Of a stretch of 64,000 nucleotides of DNA, positions 17,247-25,733 are shown piece by piece; position 1 is the stretch's first letter; each line of letters starts with the position of its first letter. Source of the stretch: Pseudomonas viridiflava (GTDB lineage: Bacteria; Pseudomonadota; Gammaproteobacteria; Pseudomonadales; Pseudomonadaceae). The stretch covers positions 1-64,000 of the forward strand of contig NZ_RBTP01000031.1 in the NCBI RefSeq assembly GCF_003702045.1, in the 5' to 3' direction. Below the pieces are notes generated by a model. The model ran no database searches, was not told where the DNA came from, and worked only from the letters and a program-made list of their open reading frames with translations. Made by a program: the position numbers and the translations under genes.

Positions 17247-17555
17247 ATGAAACTTATGTCTGCCCTCTTCGCCGCTGTTGCCCTGACCGCCGCTGCCGGT
17301 GCTGCCCAAGCTGATATCGGCCCTGACGAAGTTATCCGTCTACAGAAAGCCGGCACCGTCGGTGACTTCGAGCAGTTCAACAAACAAGCGCTGGCCAAGC
17401 ACTCCGGCTTCCAGATCCACGACACCGAACTTGAGAAGGACGCTGGCGGCAATTACATCTACCAGATCGAACTCAAAGATCCCAAAGGCGTGGAGTGGAA
17501 CTACGACGTCAACGCCAAGACCGGTGCAGTCGTTCGTGACGAACAAGATCGTTAA
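17247..17555 (+). CDS. PepSY-domain periplasmic protein
   Basis: The 102-residue protein has a signal peptide (MKLMSALFAAVALTAAAGAA, cleavage near AQA). The rest is a single PepSY domain: EVIRLQKAGTVGDFEQFNK, then a DTELEKDAGG...YQIELKD segment and WNYDVNAKTGAVV at the C-terminus. PepSY proteins are small periplasmic modules thought to inhibit or modulate other proteins. In Pseudomonas such genes often sit by two-component systems, but none is adjacent here. A strong terminator follows. Confidence 0.88.
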   Translation: MKLMSALFAAVALTAAAGAAQADIGPDEVIRLQKAGTVGDFEQFNKQALAKHSGFQIHDTELEKDAGGNYIYQIELKDPKGVEWNYDVNAKTGAVVRDEQDR

Positions 17556-17584
17556 TGCCTAATAAAGAGCATTAATGGTGTAGG

Positions 17585-17615
17585 AAAAATTCCCACTTAA
17601 CGTGGGAATTTTTTT
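17585..17615 (+). terminator. Bidirectional intrinsic terminator
   Basis: AAAAATTCCCAC and GTGGGAATTTTT form a near-perfect stem with a short loop, flanked by A and T runs on both sides. It lies between the convergent PepSY and sugar-dehydrogenase genes and should serve both. Confidence 0.9.
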
Positions 17616-17630
17616 GTCCTGAACACGTGT

Positions 17631-18797
17631 TTACTGTGCCAGCCCAACTTTCAGCAGTTGCCCTTTACTGTCGTCGGTCAGCAGATACAAATAACCATCC
17701 GGTCCTTGGCGTACATCGCGAATGCGCTGTTTCATGTCCTTGAGCAAACGCTCCTCATGGACAATCTTGTCGCCCTCGAACTGCAATCGAATCAACTCTT
17801 CAGTGGCCAGCGCACCGATGAACAGGTTGTGATCCCATGCCTTGAAACGGCCATCGTCATAAAACGCCATACCGCTGATGCCGGGTGACTGCTCCCAAAC
17901 CTGAAACGGCACCTTGGTGCCTTCGACGAACTTGCCCTTGGCTTCCGGGATTGGCTCGCCGGAGTAGTTGATGCCGTGGGTTGCGAGCGGCCAGCCGTAA
18001 TTCTGGCCACGCTCGATGATGTTTACTTCGTCGCCCCCTTTGGGGCCATGTTCGTTGGTCCAGAGCGTCCCCGACCAAGGGTTCAGGGCTGCACCCTGCT
18101 GATTGCGATGGCCGTAGGACCAGATTTCCGGGCGCACGTTTTTCTGGCCGACGAAGGGGTTATCTTTGGGAACGTTGCCGTCCGGGAAGATCCGCACGAT
18201 CTTGCCTTGCAGCTTGTCCAGATCCTGTGCCGTTGCCCGCTCGTTGTTTTCACCCAGGGCGATGAACAGGTAGCCGTCGCGGTCGAAGACCATCCGCGAG
18301 CCGAAGTGGTTGCCCACCGACAGCTTGGGCTCCTGACGGAAAATCACCTCGAAGTCTTCCAGTTTGGTCATGTCAGCCGACAGACGTCCACGCCCTGCCG
18401 CCGTGCCTGCCGTGTCACCCTCGGCGGCGGTCTTGCCGCTACCCTCGGAATAGGTGAGGTACACCATCCGGTCTTTGGCAAAATCAGGCGAAAGCACGAC
18501 GTCCAGTAAACCGCCCTGCTTTTGAGCCCAGACCTGCGGCACGCCGGAGATCGGCGCAGACAGCTTGCCGTCTGCAGACACCAGCCTCAGATTGCCCGAG
18601 CGTTCGGTGACCAGAATGCCTTTCCTGTCCGGCAGAAACGCCAGCGCCCACGGGTAGTTCAAGCCCTCGGCGACCGGCGTTACGGTCACGGTGCCGAGCT
18701 CACTCTTGTACTGCTCGGCAGGCGCAGCACCCGCAGACAGCGGCAGGCTCAGTACGGCAGTGGCACACAGCGTCGCAAACAGGGTTTTTCTGAACAT
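17631..18797 (-). CDS. PQQ-type soluble sugar dehydrogenase (YliI/Asd-like)
   Basis: The protein has 388 residues from ATG 18797, preceded by AAGGAATCG; the longer ORF start lacks support. Residues 1-24 are a signal peptide (LCATAVLSLPLSAGAA). The rest is a six-bladed glucose/sorbosone dehydrogenase propeller, recognisable from YPWALAFLPDRKG.LVTER at the start, QGGLLDVVLSPDF, GENNERATAQDLDKLQGKIVRIFPDG and WSYGHRNQQG. Relatives oxidise aldose sugars in the periplasm using pyrroloquinoline quinone. Substrate and quinone partner are not evident. A small secreted-protein gene lies 62 bases upstream on the same strand and may share the transcript. Confidence 0.9.
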   Translation of the reverse strand: MFRKTLFATLCATAVLSLPLSAGAAPAEQYKSELGTVTVTPVAEGLNYPWALAFLPDRKGILVTERSGNLRLVSADGKLSAPISGVPQVWAQKQGGLLDVVLSPDFAKDRMVYLTYSEGSGKTAAEGDTAGTAAGRGRLSADMTKLEDFEVIFRQEPKLSVGNHFGSRMVFDRDGYLFIALGENNERATAQDLDKLQGKIVRIFPDGNVPKDNPFVGQKNVRPEIWSYGHRNQQGAALNPWSGTLWTNEHGPKGGDEVNIIERGQNYGWPLATHGINYSGEPIPEAKGKFVEGTKVPFQVWEQSPGISGMAFYDDGRFKAWDHNLFIGALATEELIRLQFEGDKIVHEERLLKDMKQRIRDVRQGPDGYLYLLTDDSKGQLLKVGLAQ

Positions 18798-18859
18798 GGG
18801 CGATTCCTTATGCATGGATTGGATGTCCCGCCTCAGGGCAGGAGCGTGACGTCGAGGGA

Positions 18860-19180
18860 TCAATTGGATCGTTGCCGGTCAGGGTTCTGCGTGGAAGGAC
18901 GCGAAGGTGTCTGCCGAGTGGGATAGCCATTACCAATGCCACCGTTTTCCAGCGTCGGTTTGCGCACGGGAGGTGCAATGTTGGGCACACGCGATGGCGG
19001 CACGCTCGACTCGGTGCCTTGGCGGCTATTGGGATTGGCGCGATGAATCGGGCTGTTGTAAGGGTTACTGCTGGCACCGTTGTTTTGGGTGCTATTGGGC
19101 AGATTTTGCGCTTGAACGGCACTCATGGTCGATAACACGCACAGCGCGCCCCAGACCAGCTTGCGCACAAAAGTGTTCAT
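18860..19180 (-). CDS. Small secreted Asn/Pro/Ser-rich protein
   Basis: The 106-residue protein starts at ATG 19180, which has GAGAGG at good distance; a GTG three bases earlier is too close. Residues 1-24 are a signal peptide ending in VQAQ. The mature chain is low-complexity and rich in Asn, Pro, Ser and Arg with no cysteine, so it is probably unstructured. It precedes the sugar dehydrogenase gene on the same strand, separated by 62 bases. Function is unknown. Confidence 0.7.
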   Translation of the reverse strand: MNTFVRKLVWGALCVLSTMSAVQAQNLPNSTQNNGASSNPYNSPIHRANPNSRQGTESSVPPSRVPNIAPPVRKPTLENGGIGNGYPTRQTPSRPSTQNPDRQRSN

Positions 19181-19350
19181 CACGTACCTCTCAGGATTGG
19201 CGTCGGAAACAGTGAAGACTCAGGCCTTTGATGGCGATGCGGGCTTCAGGTTCGACTTGGTGGTGGCGTTGGGCAAGTAAAGCGCCTGGAGAGTTTGTAA
19301 CAAGGATGGTCAGACACGCCGTAAGCGCCAGGGCTGGCGGCGCTTAATCG

Positions 19351-20562
19351 TTACTGTGAACTGACCTGTGAAGGCAACTCAGCCAACACCAGCGGCATGC
19401 TGAACGTGAACGTGGTGCCCTGTTCGCGAGTGGAACAGACCTCAAGCGTACCGCCATGCGCGACGGCGATCTGGCTGGCAATGTACAAGCCAAGCCCCAG
19501 ACCCGCCTGCGGTTGGTCGGTGACCGGCCGAGAGTAGGGCTGGAACAACCGGGACAGCACCGGCTCTGGAATAGGCTCGCCCTGGTTGGTCACGCTGAGC
19601 ACGAACGAGCCGCCGCTGACCACCGCTTCAACATCCACCGGGCTGGCCGAGTCGCCATGACTGATCGCGTTGGATACCAGGTTGGACAACAACTGCGCGA
19701 TCCGCTCGTGATCGCAACGAATGTGTTCCAGCGTGCCGACCTGGGAACGAATCTGCCGGGTGGGGTGCACGCGCTGAATCTCGGACACCACATGTTCAAG
19801 GGTTGCATCCAGTCCGGCCGCATCGTGGATGCTCAACGGAATGCCATGCCCAAGACGCCCGCGCGCGAAGTCCAGCACATCGTCGACCAGTTGCGAGGCG
19901 CGTTTGCCGGAGGTCAGGATGTGGTGGACGATCTGTTGGGATTTGTCATCCAGCGGCCGTCGCAACAGCAACTCTGCGCTGGCATTGATGGCAAACAACG
20001 GATTGCGCAGATCATGCCCCAGCACGGCGATGAACTGCTCACGCAATTCAGACACTTCGCGTTCGGCCAGCAGGTCAGCCTGCACCTGCTGCATGTCATT
20101 CTCGGCTTCCAGCTGCAACGCCAGCAGACGCGCGAACGAGTCCATCATCGCCAGAATCGGGGTGCCGGTCAGCTTTGCAGGCTTGGGGTCGAGCGCGCAG
20201 ATGGTGCCGAAGAACGAACCATCGGTGAGGAAGACCGGAACGGAGATGTAGCTCTGAAAGTTGTACAGCCGCGGCGTGTGATGTGCGCAGAACTTGGCAT
20301 CTTCGGCCACATGATCGATCACCACGGGCTGATGCGACGCGCTGATTTCATGGCAGATGGTGCTGGTCAACTCCAGCTCGCCGCCCGCCTTCAAGCCGAA
20401 GTCCAGCTTGTCCAAAACGGCGCAAGCCGTCCACGACGTATCGGTCACCCGCGCAACTGCCGCAAAGCCAAGACCGGTGGATTCGGACACGACTTGCAGG
20501 ATGGCAGGGACCGCGCTGATGCGACTGATTGTGGCTACATCATTTGCAATGGATTGCCGCAT
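19351..20562 (-). CDS. GAF-domain sensor histidine kinase
   Basis: The protein has 403 residues from ATG 20562, chosen because AGGA lies five bases upstream; an ATG at 20598 has no such site. Residues about 15-150 are a GAF domain (VSESTGLGFAAVARV, FQSYISVPVFLTDGSFFGTICALDP) of the type found in bacteriophytochrome-like kinases. The kinase core follows with H-box VLGHDLRNPL, N-box LLSNLVSNAISHGD and G-box GLGLGLYIA. No transmembrane segment is present, so it is cytoplasmic. No response regulator lies nearby. It follows the RsbQ/PAS-kinase pair on the same strand after about 230 bases. Confidence 0.9.
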   Translation of the reverse strand: MRQSIANDVATISRISAVPAILQVVSESTGLGFAAVARVTDTSWTACAVLDKLDFGLKAGGELELTSTICHEISASHQPVVIDHVAEDAKFCAHHTPRLYNFQSYISVPVFLTDGSFFGTICALDPKPAKLTGTPILAMMDSFARLLALQLEAENDMQQVQADLLAEREVSELREQFIAVLGHDLRNPLFAINASAELLLRRPLDDKSQQIVHHILTSGKRASQLVDDVLDFARGRLGHGIPLSIHDAAGLDATLEHVVSEIQRVHPTRQIRSQVGTLEHIRCDHERIAQLLSNLVSNAISHGDSASPVDVEAVVSGGSFVLSVTNQGEPIPEPVLSRLFQPYSRPVTDQPQAGLGLGLYIASQIAVAHGGTLEVCSTREQGTTFTFSMPLVLAELPSQVSSQ

Positions 20563-20791
20563 GTCCGTCCTGTGACGAAGCTGTTGAGTGTTGTGCATGA
20601 CGAGACATTTTAGACGCACAGGCTGTTTTGTATATCACCGTTTGTGAAACCCTGTCGTTTCGTTCAACGGTTACATGAAGAATCCAGACAGATTGCGACT
20701 CATTGTAAAACCAATCCACTCGTACGAATACAAACACTCTTCATTCGAGTGACACCCTGCCCAGTGGGCAACTTTTTAAGTGGCCTCACAT

Positions 20792-21967
20792 TCACGCAGC
20801 CGGGCGCGGAAAAGTTGCCGTGAAGGTGGTTCCCTCATCAGCCGATGAGCGAACGGTAATCTCGCCCAAGTGTGCCCGCACGATCTCACGAACGATGAAC
20901 AACCCCAGCCCCACCGTTCGAGTTTCATCACTGTCGCTGACCACACGTACGACAGGCTCGTACAGGCTGTCGACTTTCTCCATTGCGATCGGCTCGCCTT
21001 GGTTGTGCACCGAGAGTCTGATCAGATTCGTGTCGAAGGCCGAGGTGACGACAACCTCGCTGTCCGGGGCGCCGTACGTGATTGCGTTGCTGACCAGATG
21101 CCCCAGCAATTGCAGCAGACGGTCGGCGTCAGCAACGCACGCCCCCTCGCCTTCCACGCGATGAATCAGCGAGCGACCCACAAAAGTCAGGCGCAACTCC
21201 TCGACGCCTTTGGCGATCGTGGCGTGCAGATCGATAGGTTGGGTTGCCAGGTTGATCCCACGCCCGACGCGGGCCTGAGTGAAATCCAGCAGGTCGACGA
21301 TCATACGATCGGCGCGGTCGGTTGAATGATTGATGTGGCCCAGGATTCGCTCTTGGCGAGACTCCAGGTGGGTGCGTTCAAGCAGGCCGGTCGCCATCTT
21401 GATGGCCGTCAGGGGATTGCGCAGATCATGGCTGACGATGCCGATCATCTGTTCGGCGAAAATCGCACGAATCTCCGCTTCGGCGTGTGCCAGCCGCAGG
21501 CGATTGCGCGCCGAGGTCAGCTCACTCTGAACAGACATCTGGTGTTGCAACAACTCCTCGGCCATTTTGCGGGCCGCCAACAGTTCACGCTCGTATTTGT
21601 TGCGTTCCTCAGCCAGGAACACCGCCAACTCATGCAGCACACCCGATGGCTGCTCGCGCCGTACGGCGTTGAGCATCATGGGAATACAGCGTCCGTCGGC
21701 ATGAACCATCTCGACTTTGACTTCGGCAATCGAGCCTTGTGTCTGCAACAGAGGTGCCCAGTGCGTTTGCAGAAAAACCCTGCCCGCAACGTTCAGCAAG
21801 TCCTGGAAACGACGCCCCAGCACCGCGTCACGCTCCATACCCAGCCACCGGCAGAACGTCTGATTGACGCGTTCGATGTTGCCATTGGGCTGCGTCACCA
21901 GCAGGCCGCAGGGTGCCTGTTCGTAAAGCAGCTCAGTGCCGGAAAGGCTCGTGTGTTCACCGGCCAT
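20792..21967 (-). CDS. PAS-domain sensor histidine kinase paired with RsbQ-like hydrolase
   Basis: The protein has 391 residues from ATG 21967, which overlaps the end of the hydrolase gene by 11 bases; a TTG further upstream is less likely. An N-terminal PAS domain (residues about 10-120; ELLYEQAPCGLLV, VNQTFCRWLGMERDAVLGR) resembles RsbP-type sensors. A short coiled coil leads to the kinase core: H-box IVSHDLRNPLTAI, N-box LLGHLVSNAITYG, G-box VGLGLFIV. It has no membrane segment and no attached receiver. By analogy with Bacillus RsbQ-RsbP, its PAS domain may bind a small hydrophobic product of the hydrolase. Here the output is a kinase instead of a PP2C phosphatase. The response regulator is not in the window. 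Confidence 0.9.
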   Translation of the reverse strand: MAGEHTSLSGTELLYEQAPCGLLVTQPNGNIERVNQTFCRWLGMERDAVLGRRFQDLLNVAGRVFLQTHWAPLLQTQGSIAEVKVEMVHADGRCIPMMLNAVRREQPSGVLHELAVFLAEERNKYERELLAARKMAEELLQHQMSVQSELTSARNRLRLAHAEAEIRAIFAEQMIGIVSHDLRNPLTAIKMATGLLERTHLESRQERILGHINHSTDRADRMIVDLLDFTQARVGRGINLATQPIDLHATIAKGVEELRLTFVGRSLIHRVEGEGACVADADRLLQLLGHLVSNAITYGAPDSEVVVTSAFDTNLIRLSVHNQGEPIAMEKVDSLYEPVVRVVSDSDETRTVGLGLFIVREIVRAHLGEITVRSSADEGTTFTATFPRPAA

Positions 21968-22778
21968 GCAGTGCGCTTCCAAAGGAATCGAAAAACTGAT
22001 TCATCGCATCGATACACGCTTGCGGCGCGCTCATGTGCGGGTAGTGGCCTACGTTGTGGATCATGTGCAGTGTGCTGTCAGGAATGGCGGCATGCAGGTA
22101 CTCGCCCACTTGAACCGGCACGACCAGGTCGTCACTGCTTTGCAAGATGAGCGCTTTGGCGTTGAACAGGGCCACATCTGCACGGTGGTCCGAAAGGAAC
22201 GTTACACGGGCGAACTGCTTGGCCATGTCGGCGTTGGTACGGCAGAAGCTGTCCATCAGTTCTTCACCCAGCTCCGGCCGGTCGGATGCGCCCATGAGCG
22301 TCGGCGCCATTGTGCTGGACCAGCCCAGGTAATTGCTTTCCAGGGTTTCAAGCAACGAATCGACATCGGCACGGGTGAAACCGCCGTGGTAATCACCATC
22401 GTTCAGGTAGTGCGGCGAAGGGCCAACCATGACGTGGCCCAGAAAACGCCCCGGGGACTGCAGTTCGGCCAGTACGGCGATCATGCAACTGACCGAGTGC
22501 CCGACATGAATGATTGGCCCGGACCCGCCAAACTCATCGACCAGCTCAAGCAGGTCGGTCGCGTAGCCTGTGAGCGACGAATATTTGTGCGGGTAATAGG
22601 CCGAGGTATCGGATTGTCCGCTGCCGACCAGATCGAACAGCACCACCCTGAAATGCTCGGCAAAATGGGGTGACATGAAGCGCCACATGTTCTGGTCGCA
22701 ACCAAAACCGTGAGCAAAAATCAGAGTGGTCGGTCCTTCGCCCATGACATTGACATTATTACGCAGTTGGACCGACAT
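21957..22778 (-). CDS. RsbQ-type alpha/beta hydrolase
   Basis: The protein has 273 residues from ATG 22778, preceded by GGAG. It has the compact RsbQ/KAI2/D14 fold signature: MSVQLRNNVNVMGEGP, FAHGFGCDQNMWRFM, FDLVGSGQSD, nucleophile Ser95 in GHSVS, Asp216/217 in SSDD and His245 in GHYPH. The positions are almost those of B. subtilis RsbQ (Ser96, Asp219, His247). Such hydrolases work upstream of a PAS sensor by processing a small hydrophobic signal. The gene is first in a tight two-gene operon with the PAS histidine kinase, with an 11-base overlap. The ligand is unknown. Confidence 0.92.
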   Translation of the reverse strand: MSVQLRNNVNVMGEGPTTLIFAHGFGCDQNMWRFMSPHFAEHFRVVLFDLVGSGQSDTSAYYPHKYSSLTGYATDLLELVDEFGGSGPIIHVGHSVSCMIAVLAELQSPGRFLGHVMVGPSPHYLNDGDYHGGFTRADVDSLLETLESNYLGWSSTMAPTLMGASDRPELGEELMDSFCRTNADMAKQFARVTFLSDHRADVALFNAKALILQSSDDLVVPVQVGEYLHAAIPDSTLHMIHNVGHYPHMSAPQACIDAMNQFFDSFGSALHGR

Positions 22779-22925
22779 GACGGGCTCCAGAAACGGCTGC
22801 GCATCCTTCATGACGCGCATGCAGCCAAATGATGAGCGAAGATTATCACCGTTACAGGCAATCTAGTGGCACAAACCACACTTATCATGAACCGTTGATG
22901 CTACGGACAAGAAAGGCGAACCCGC

Positions 22926-24005
22926 ATGACGCGAATTTATGATGCACGCGGCAATATTTACGCCGTCGTCACGCCGCAGGCATTGCGTGCACTTGGCGTA
23001 GACATTCCTGATACGGCGAAGTCTGCGGCCGCATCGCGCCGGTCATGGACGGAAAAGGCGGTACAGGCGTCAGGCGTATCTGGAAGCGATGTTTCAGGGG
23101 GCAACGTGGGGTACGAGGCACACGTAGTTTGCCCTTCGCGAGCGAGCTCGCGCCAACACACCCAAAACCGCTCAGCAGAACCTTCGCGGCAGGCAAGCAC
23201 CGACGGCCTGCTAATAGGCCCGTTTCAGGATGCGGCCCCGTACGATCTGCTGATCGTCAATACGGATGGCACACTGGCAGAACGCAGCGGCAATGGCTTG
23301 ACGATCTTTTCCCAGGCACTGACCGACTCAGGTCACGTCAGCAGGGATCAGACTTTCACGCTCATGGTGCATCATGACAAGGCTGACTCCCCCTCACCGG
23401 TCAGAACCTCGGTACAGCCGACCACGCTCAATGGCTCGGCAGGTTTCTGGCTGGATCTGGGCGCTCCGCATTTCGGTCCTGAAGCGGTCAGCGCGCGAAG
23501 CGCAGGCATGGCATGTGTGACTTTTAACGGCGCTCCAGCTTCCTGTGTCGAGCGATTGAAAGATGTCGATCCACATTGGGCGCACAGTGTCTTCGTGCGT
23601 ATCGGCAATCCGCATTGCGTAACGCTGGTATCGAACGCCGAGCACCTACCCTCCTTCATCGAACTGCATGCACCGGCTCTGCACGAGCCCCTGGCACGTA
23701 TCGCGTTTTCCGATGATGACGTGGGCCTCGGCGATCCCTGCCCTGCTGGGGTGAACCTGCAATGGGCGTGCGTCAGCGCACCGAACCGAATCGAAGCCCG
23801 GGTGTTCGAACGCGGAGAAGGCGTCACAGCATCTTCAGGCACCAGCGCCAGCGCCGTGGCCTGTGCCGCCTGGAGAACCCGATTGGTTCAGGCGGGTCTC
23901 GTAGAGGTGGAAATGCCGGGGGGAACTGCACCGGTCAGGCTGACCGAAGATAAACACGTGCTGAGCAACGTTGCGCTGTTCGGGGTGGCGCACCTGAAAG
24001 CATAG
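22926..24005 (+). CDS. DapF-like epimerase homologue lacking catalytic cysteines, with REP insertion
   Basis: The 359-residue protein has the diaminopimelate-epimerase fold: IYDARGNIYAVV at the N-terminus, NTDGTLAERSGNG, GNPHCVTLV, ERGEGVTASSGTSASA. True DapF uses one cysteine in each half (CGNG and CGSG). Here both are serine, Ser121 in SGNG and Ser304 in SSGTS, so classic two-base epimerisation is unlikely as drawn. Residues about 32-95 are Ser/Arg-rich extra sequence that includes a REP palindrome and makes it about 80 residues longer than DapF. It could be a divergent racemase or isomerase, or a decayed protein. It is divergent from the RsbQ operon. The REP-bearing insert keeps the frame open. 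Confidence 0.7.
   Translation: MTRIYDARGNIYAVVTPQALRALGVDIPDTAKSAAASRRSWTEKAVQASGVSGSDVSGGNVGYEAHVVCPSRASSRQHTQNRSAEPSRQASTDGLLIGPFQDAAPYDLLIVNTDGTLAERSGNGLTIFSQALTDSGHVSRDQTFTLMVHHDKADSPSPVRTSVQPTTLNGSAGFWLDLGAPHFGPEAVSARSAGMACVTFNGAPASCVERLKDVDPHWAHSVFVRIGNPHCVTLVSNAEHLPSFIELHAPALHEPLARIAFSDDDVGLGDPCPAGVNLQWACVSAPNRIEARVFERGEGVTASSGTSASAVACAAWRTRLVQAGLVEVEMPGGTAPVRLTEDKHVLSNVALFGVAHLKA
23134..23158 (+). repeat. REP palindrome inside a coding region
   Basis: CTTCGCGAGCGAGCTCGCGCCAACA matches the Pseudomonas REP type CTTCGCGAGCAAGCTCGCTCCCACA with a few changes. It falls inside the DapF-like gene and is translated as part of an Arg/Ser-rich insert, whereas REPs are normally intergenic. Confidence 0.6.
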
Positions 24006-24131
24006 CCCTCACGTGGAGGGCGGCTTGCCAACAGTGGCGTCCGGTCAGGCAATCATGTTGTCTGGCGCGTTGCATTATCAGCAATGCTGCCTTCCACGGC
24101 GCGGTGTCTGCTCGAAGATGGGCTGCGCCAG

Positions 24132-24575
24132 TTACTCGCCGATATCCTCGTTCCACAACTCAGGCTTGTGGCCGATGAAGCGACGCATCATATGCTCGCA
24201 CCCCTCATCATTGAGCACATCGACCTGCACGCCGCGCGAGCGCAGCAGTTCTTCTTCGCCCATGAACGTGCGGTTTTCACCCACGATCACTGTGCGAATG
24301 CCGTATAGCAGAATCGCACCGCTGCACATCGCGCAGGGGGATAATGTGGTGTAGAGCACGGCGTCGCGGTAGACGCTGGCGGGCTGGCGGCCGGCGTTTT
24401 CCAGTGCGTCCATTTCGCCGTGTTTGATCGCACTGCTTTCCTGAACGCGACGGTTATGACCACGGCCAATGATCTTGCCGTCATGCACGATGACCGAACC
24501 GATAGGGATACCGCCCTCTTCAAGTCCTTGCATGGCTTCGTCGATGGCTGCCTGCATGAATGAGTCGATGTCCAT
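24132..24575 (-). CDS. Cytosine-deaminase-like nucleobase deaminase
   Basis: The 147-residue protein belongs to the small zinc-dependent cytidine/cytosine deaminase superfamily and resembles yeast Fcy1. The zinc site reads H52-G-E54 (KHGEMDALENAG) and PCAMC with Cys81 and Cys84. Glu54 is the proton shuttle. GGIPIGSVIVHDG and AILLYGIRTVIVGEN complete the family pattern. It probably converts cytosine to uracil, or deaminates a related base, in the cytoplasm for pyrimidine salvage. It is preceded upstream by a DUF2059 gene on the same strand with a 24-base gap, so a shared transcript is possible. Confidence 0.85.
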   Translation of the reverse strand: MDIDSFMQAAIDEAMQGLEEGGIPIGSVIVHDGKIIGRGHNRRVQESSAIKHGEMDALENAGRQPASVYRDAVLYTTLSPCAMCSGAILLYGIRTVIVGENRTFMGEEELLRSRGVQVDVLNDEGCEHMMRRFIGHKPELWNEDIGE

Positions 24576-24599
24576 GATGTTGCCTCGCTTGGTTGAGTT

Positions 24600-25100
24600 T
24601 CACTGTTTCAAAGTATGCAGGGCGTTGTCCAGCGCTTGACTCACATAACGCTCCAACAATGCCGAAGAATTGGCTTTCATCTCGGCGCCGACCTGGACGT
24701 TTCTGGCTCTGAATGTGTTCACGACCGACGAAGATCCATCCCCTTGGCTGAGCGCACGCAGTTCTTCTGCTGTGAAGGCATGCGCATAAGCATTCGCCAG
24801 ATTGCGATTCCACTCGGCCTGGTAATCCGGTTGCAGACGCTGCAATTCACGCTGCACCAGCTCCTGAGCTTTTGTCTTGCCGACCGTCTCCACGATGCTG
24901 GCAAACGCGGCCGTTCGCGATGCTTCCTGATAAACCAGCCACGCCAGCCCATCACCCAATTTACGTTCCTGCACGAAGGCCAAGGCCGTCTCATCCGTCT
25001 CATCGGCACTGACCGGTGTCGGTATTTCAAACATCACGCAGGCCATCAAGACCAGACCGGACATGAGCGCACCACGCAATACCGGCCTGCTCCCGGTCAT
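24600..25100 (-). CDS. DUF2059 exported protein
   Basis: The protein has 166 residues from ATG 25100, immediately after GGGGGAGGG; the ORF runs further upstream without a better site. A signal peptide occupies residues 1-32 (SGLVLMACVMF, cleavage near VSA). The rest is one helical DUF2059 domain (ASRTAAFASIVETVGKTKAQ, WNRNLANAYAHAFTAEELRAL). DUF2059 proteins are periplasmic and of unknown function. Two cysteines are absent from the mature part. It sits between a GNAT gene and a deaminase gene on the same strand. Confidence 0.8.
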   Translation of the reverse strand: MTGSRPVLRGALMSGLVLMACVMFEIPTPVSADETDETALAFVQERKLGDGLAWLVYQEASRTAAFASIVETVGKTKAQELVQRELQRLQPDYQAEWNRNLANAYAHAFTAEELRALSQGDGSSSVVNTFRARNVQVGAEMKANSSALLERYVSQALDNALHTLKQ

Positions 25101-25198
25101 TGATCCCTCCCCCGTCTGGAAACTCTTCAGGCTGGACGTTAACAGTTCAAGGCGCCCTTGCCACAGACCACGTCGCATACCGCACCATTTTGCCGCTT

Positions 25199-25726
25199 TC
25201 AGCAATGCAGGGTCTGCCACTGCGCTGACGCGAAGCGGTAGATTCGCACCCCCAGTCGGTGGTACTGGCTGTGGACATAGTCCTTGAAACCGATCTTTTG
25301 CAGCACCCTGACGGAGGCGACGTTTTCCGGCTGGACGATGGCGATGACGGACGTCAGGCGCAAGGTTTCGAAGGCATGTTTCAACGTCGCCCGTGCAGCC
25401 TCGCTGGCCAGCCCTCGTCCCCAGAACGAAGGCGCCAGCCGATAGCCGATCTCCACTTCCATCACGCCATCCACCGTTTCGCTGTTAAGCCCGCAAAATC
25501 CGATCAGTTGTCCGGTAGCAGCGTCGATGACCGCCTGCGTACCGACCCCATCGACGCTGTAGGCTTGCTTGCAGTTGCGCACAAACTCGCCTGTAGCGTG
25601 CTCGCTGAGCACGCCGCGCACCGAATAACGCATCACTTGCGGGTCACCCAGTATCGCCGCCAAGGCGGGCACATCGGCGACCTCGAAGTCGCGCAACACC
25701 AGCCGGTCCGTGTGTATCGTGGTCAT
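25199..25726 (-). CDS. GNAT N-acetyltransferase, RimJ-like
   Basis: The protein has 175 residues from ATG 25726 (MTTIHTDRLVLRDF), the standard RimJ/RimL-type start. The acetyl-CoA site reads YRLAPSFWGRGLASEAARATL (Q/RxxGxG/A type). Other conserved parts are LIGFCGL and VLQKIGF near the C-terminus. It should transfer acetyl from acetyl-CoA to an amine, perhaps a protein N-terminus or small molecule. It starts eight bases before the end of the betaine-binding-protein gene, which probably belongs to the same transcript. The substrate is unknown. Confidence 0.88.
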   Translation of the reverse strand: MTTIHTDRLVLRDFEVADVPALAAILGDPQVMRYSVRGVLSEHATGEFVRNCKQAYSVDGVGTQAVIDAATGQLIGFCGLNSETVDGVMEVEIGYRLAPSFWGRGLASEAARATLKHAFETLRLTSVIAIVQPENVASVRVLQKIGFKDYVHSQYHRLGVRIYRFASAQWQTLHC

Positions 25727-25733
25727 GGCTGGG

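Noticed and set aside
19456..20613. 385-codon plus-strand ORF antisense to the GAF kinase gene
   Set aside because: The kinase frame has H, N and G boxes. This ORF has none and no good start.
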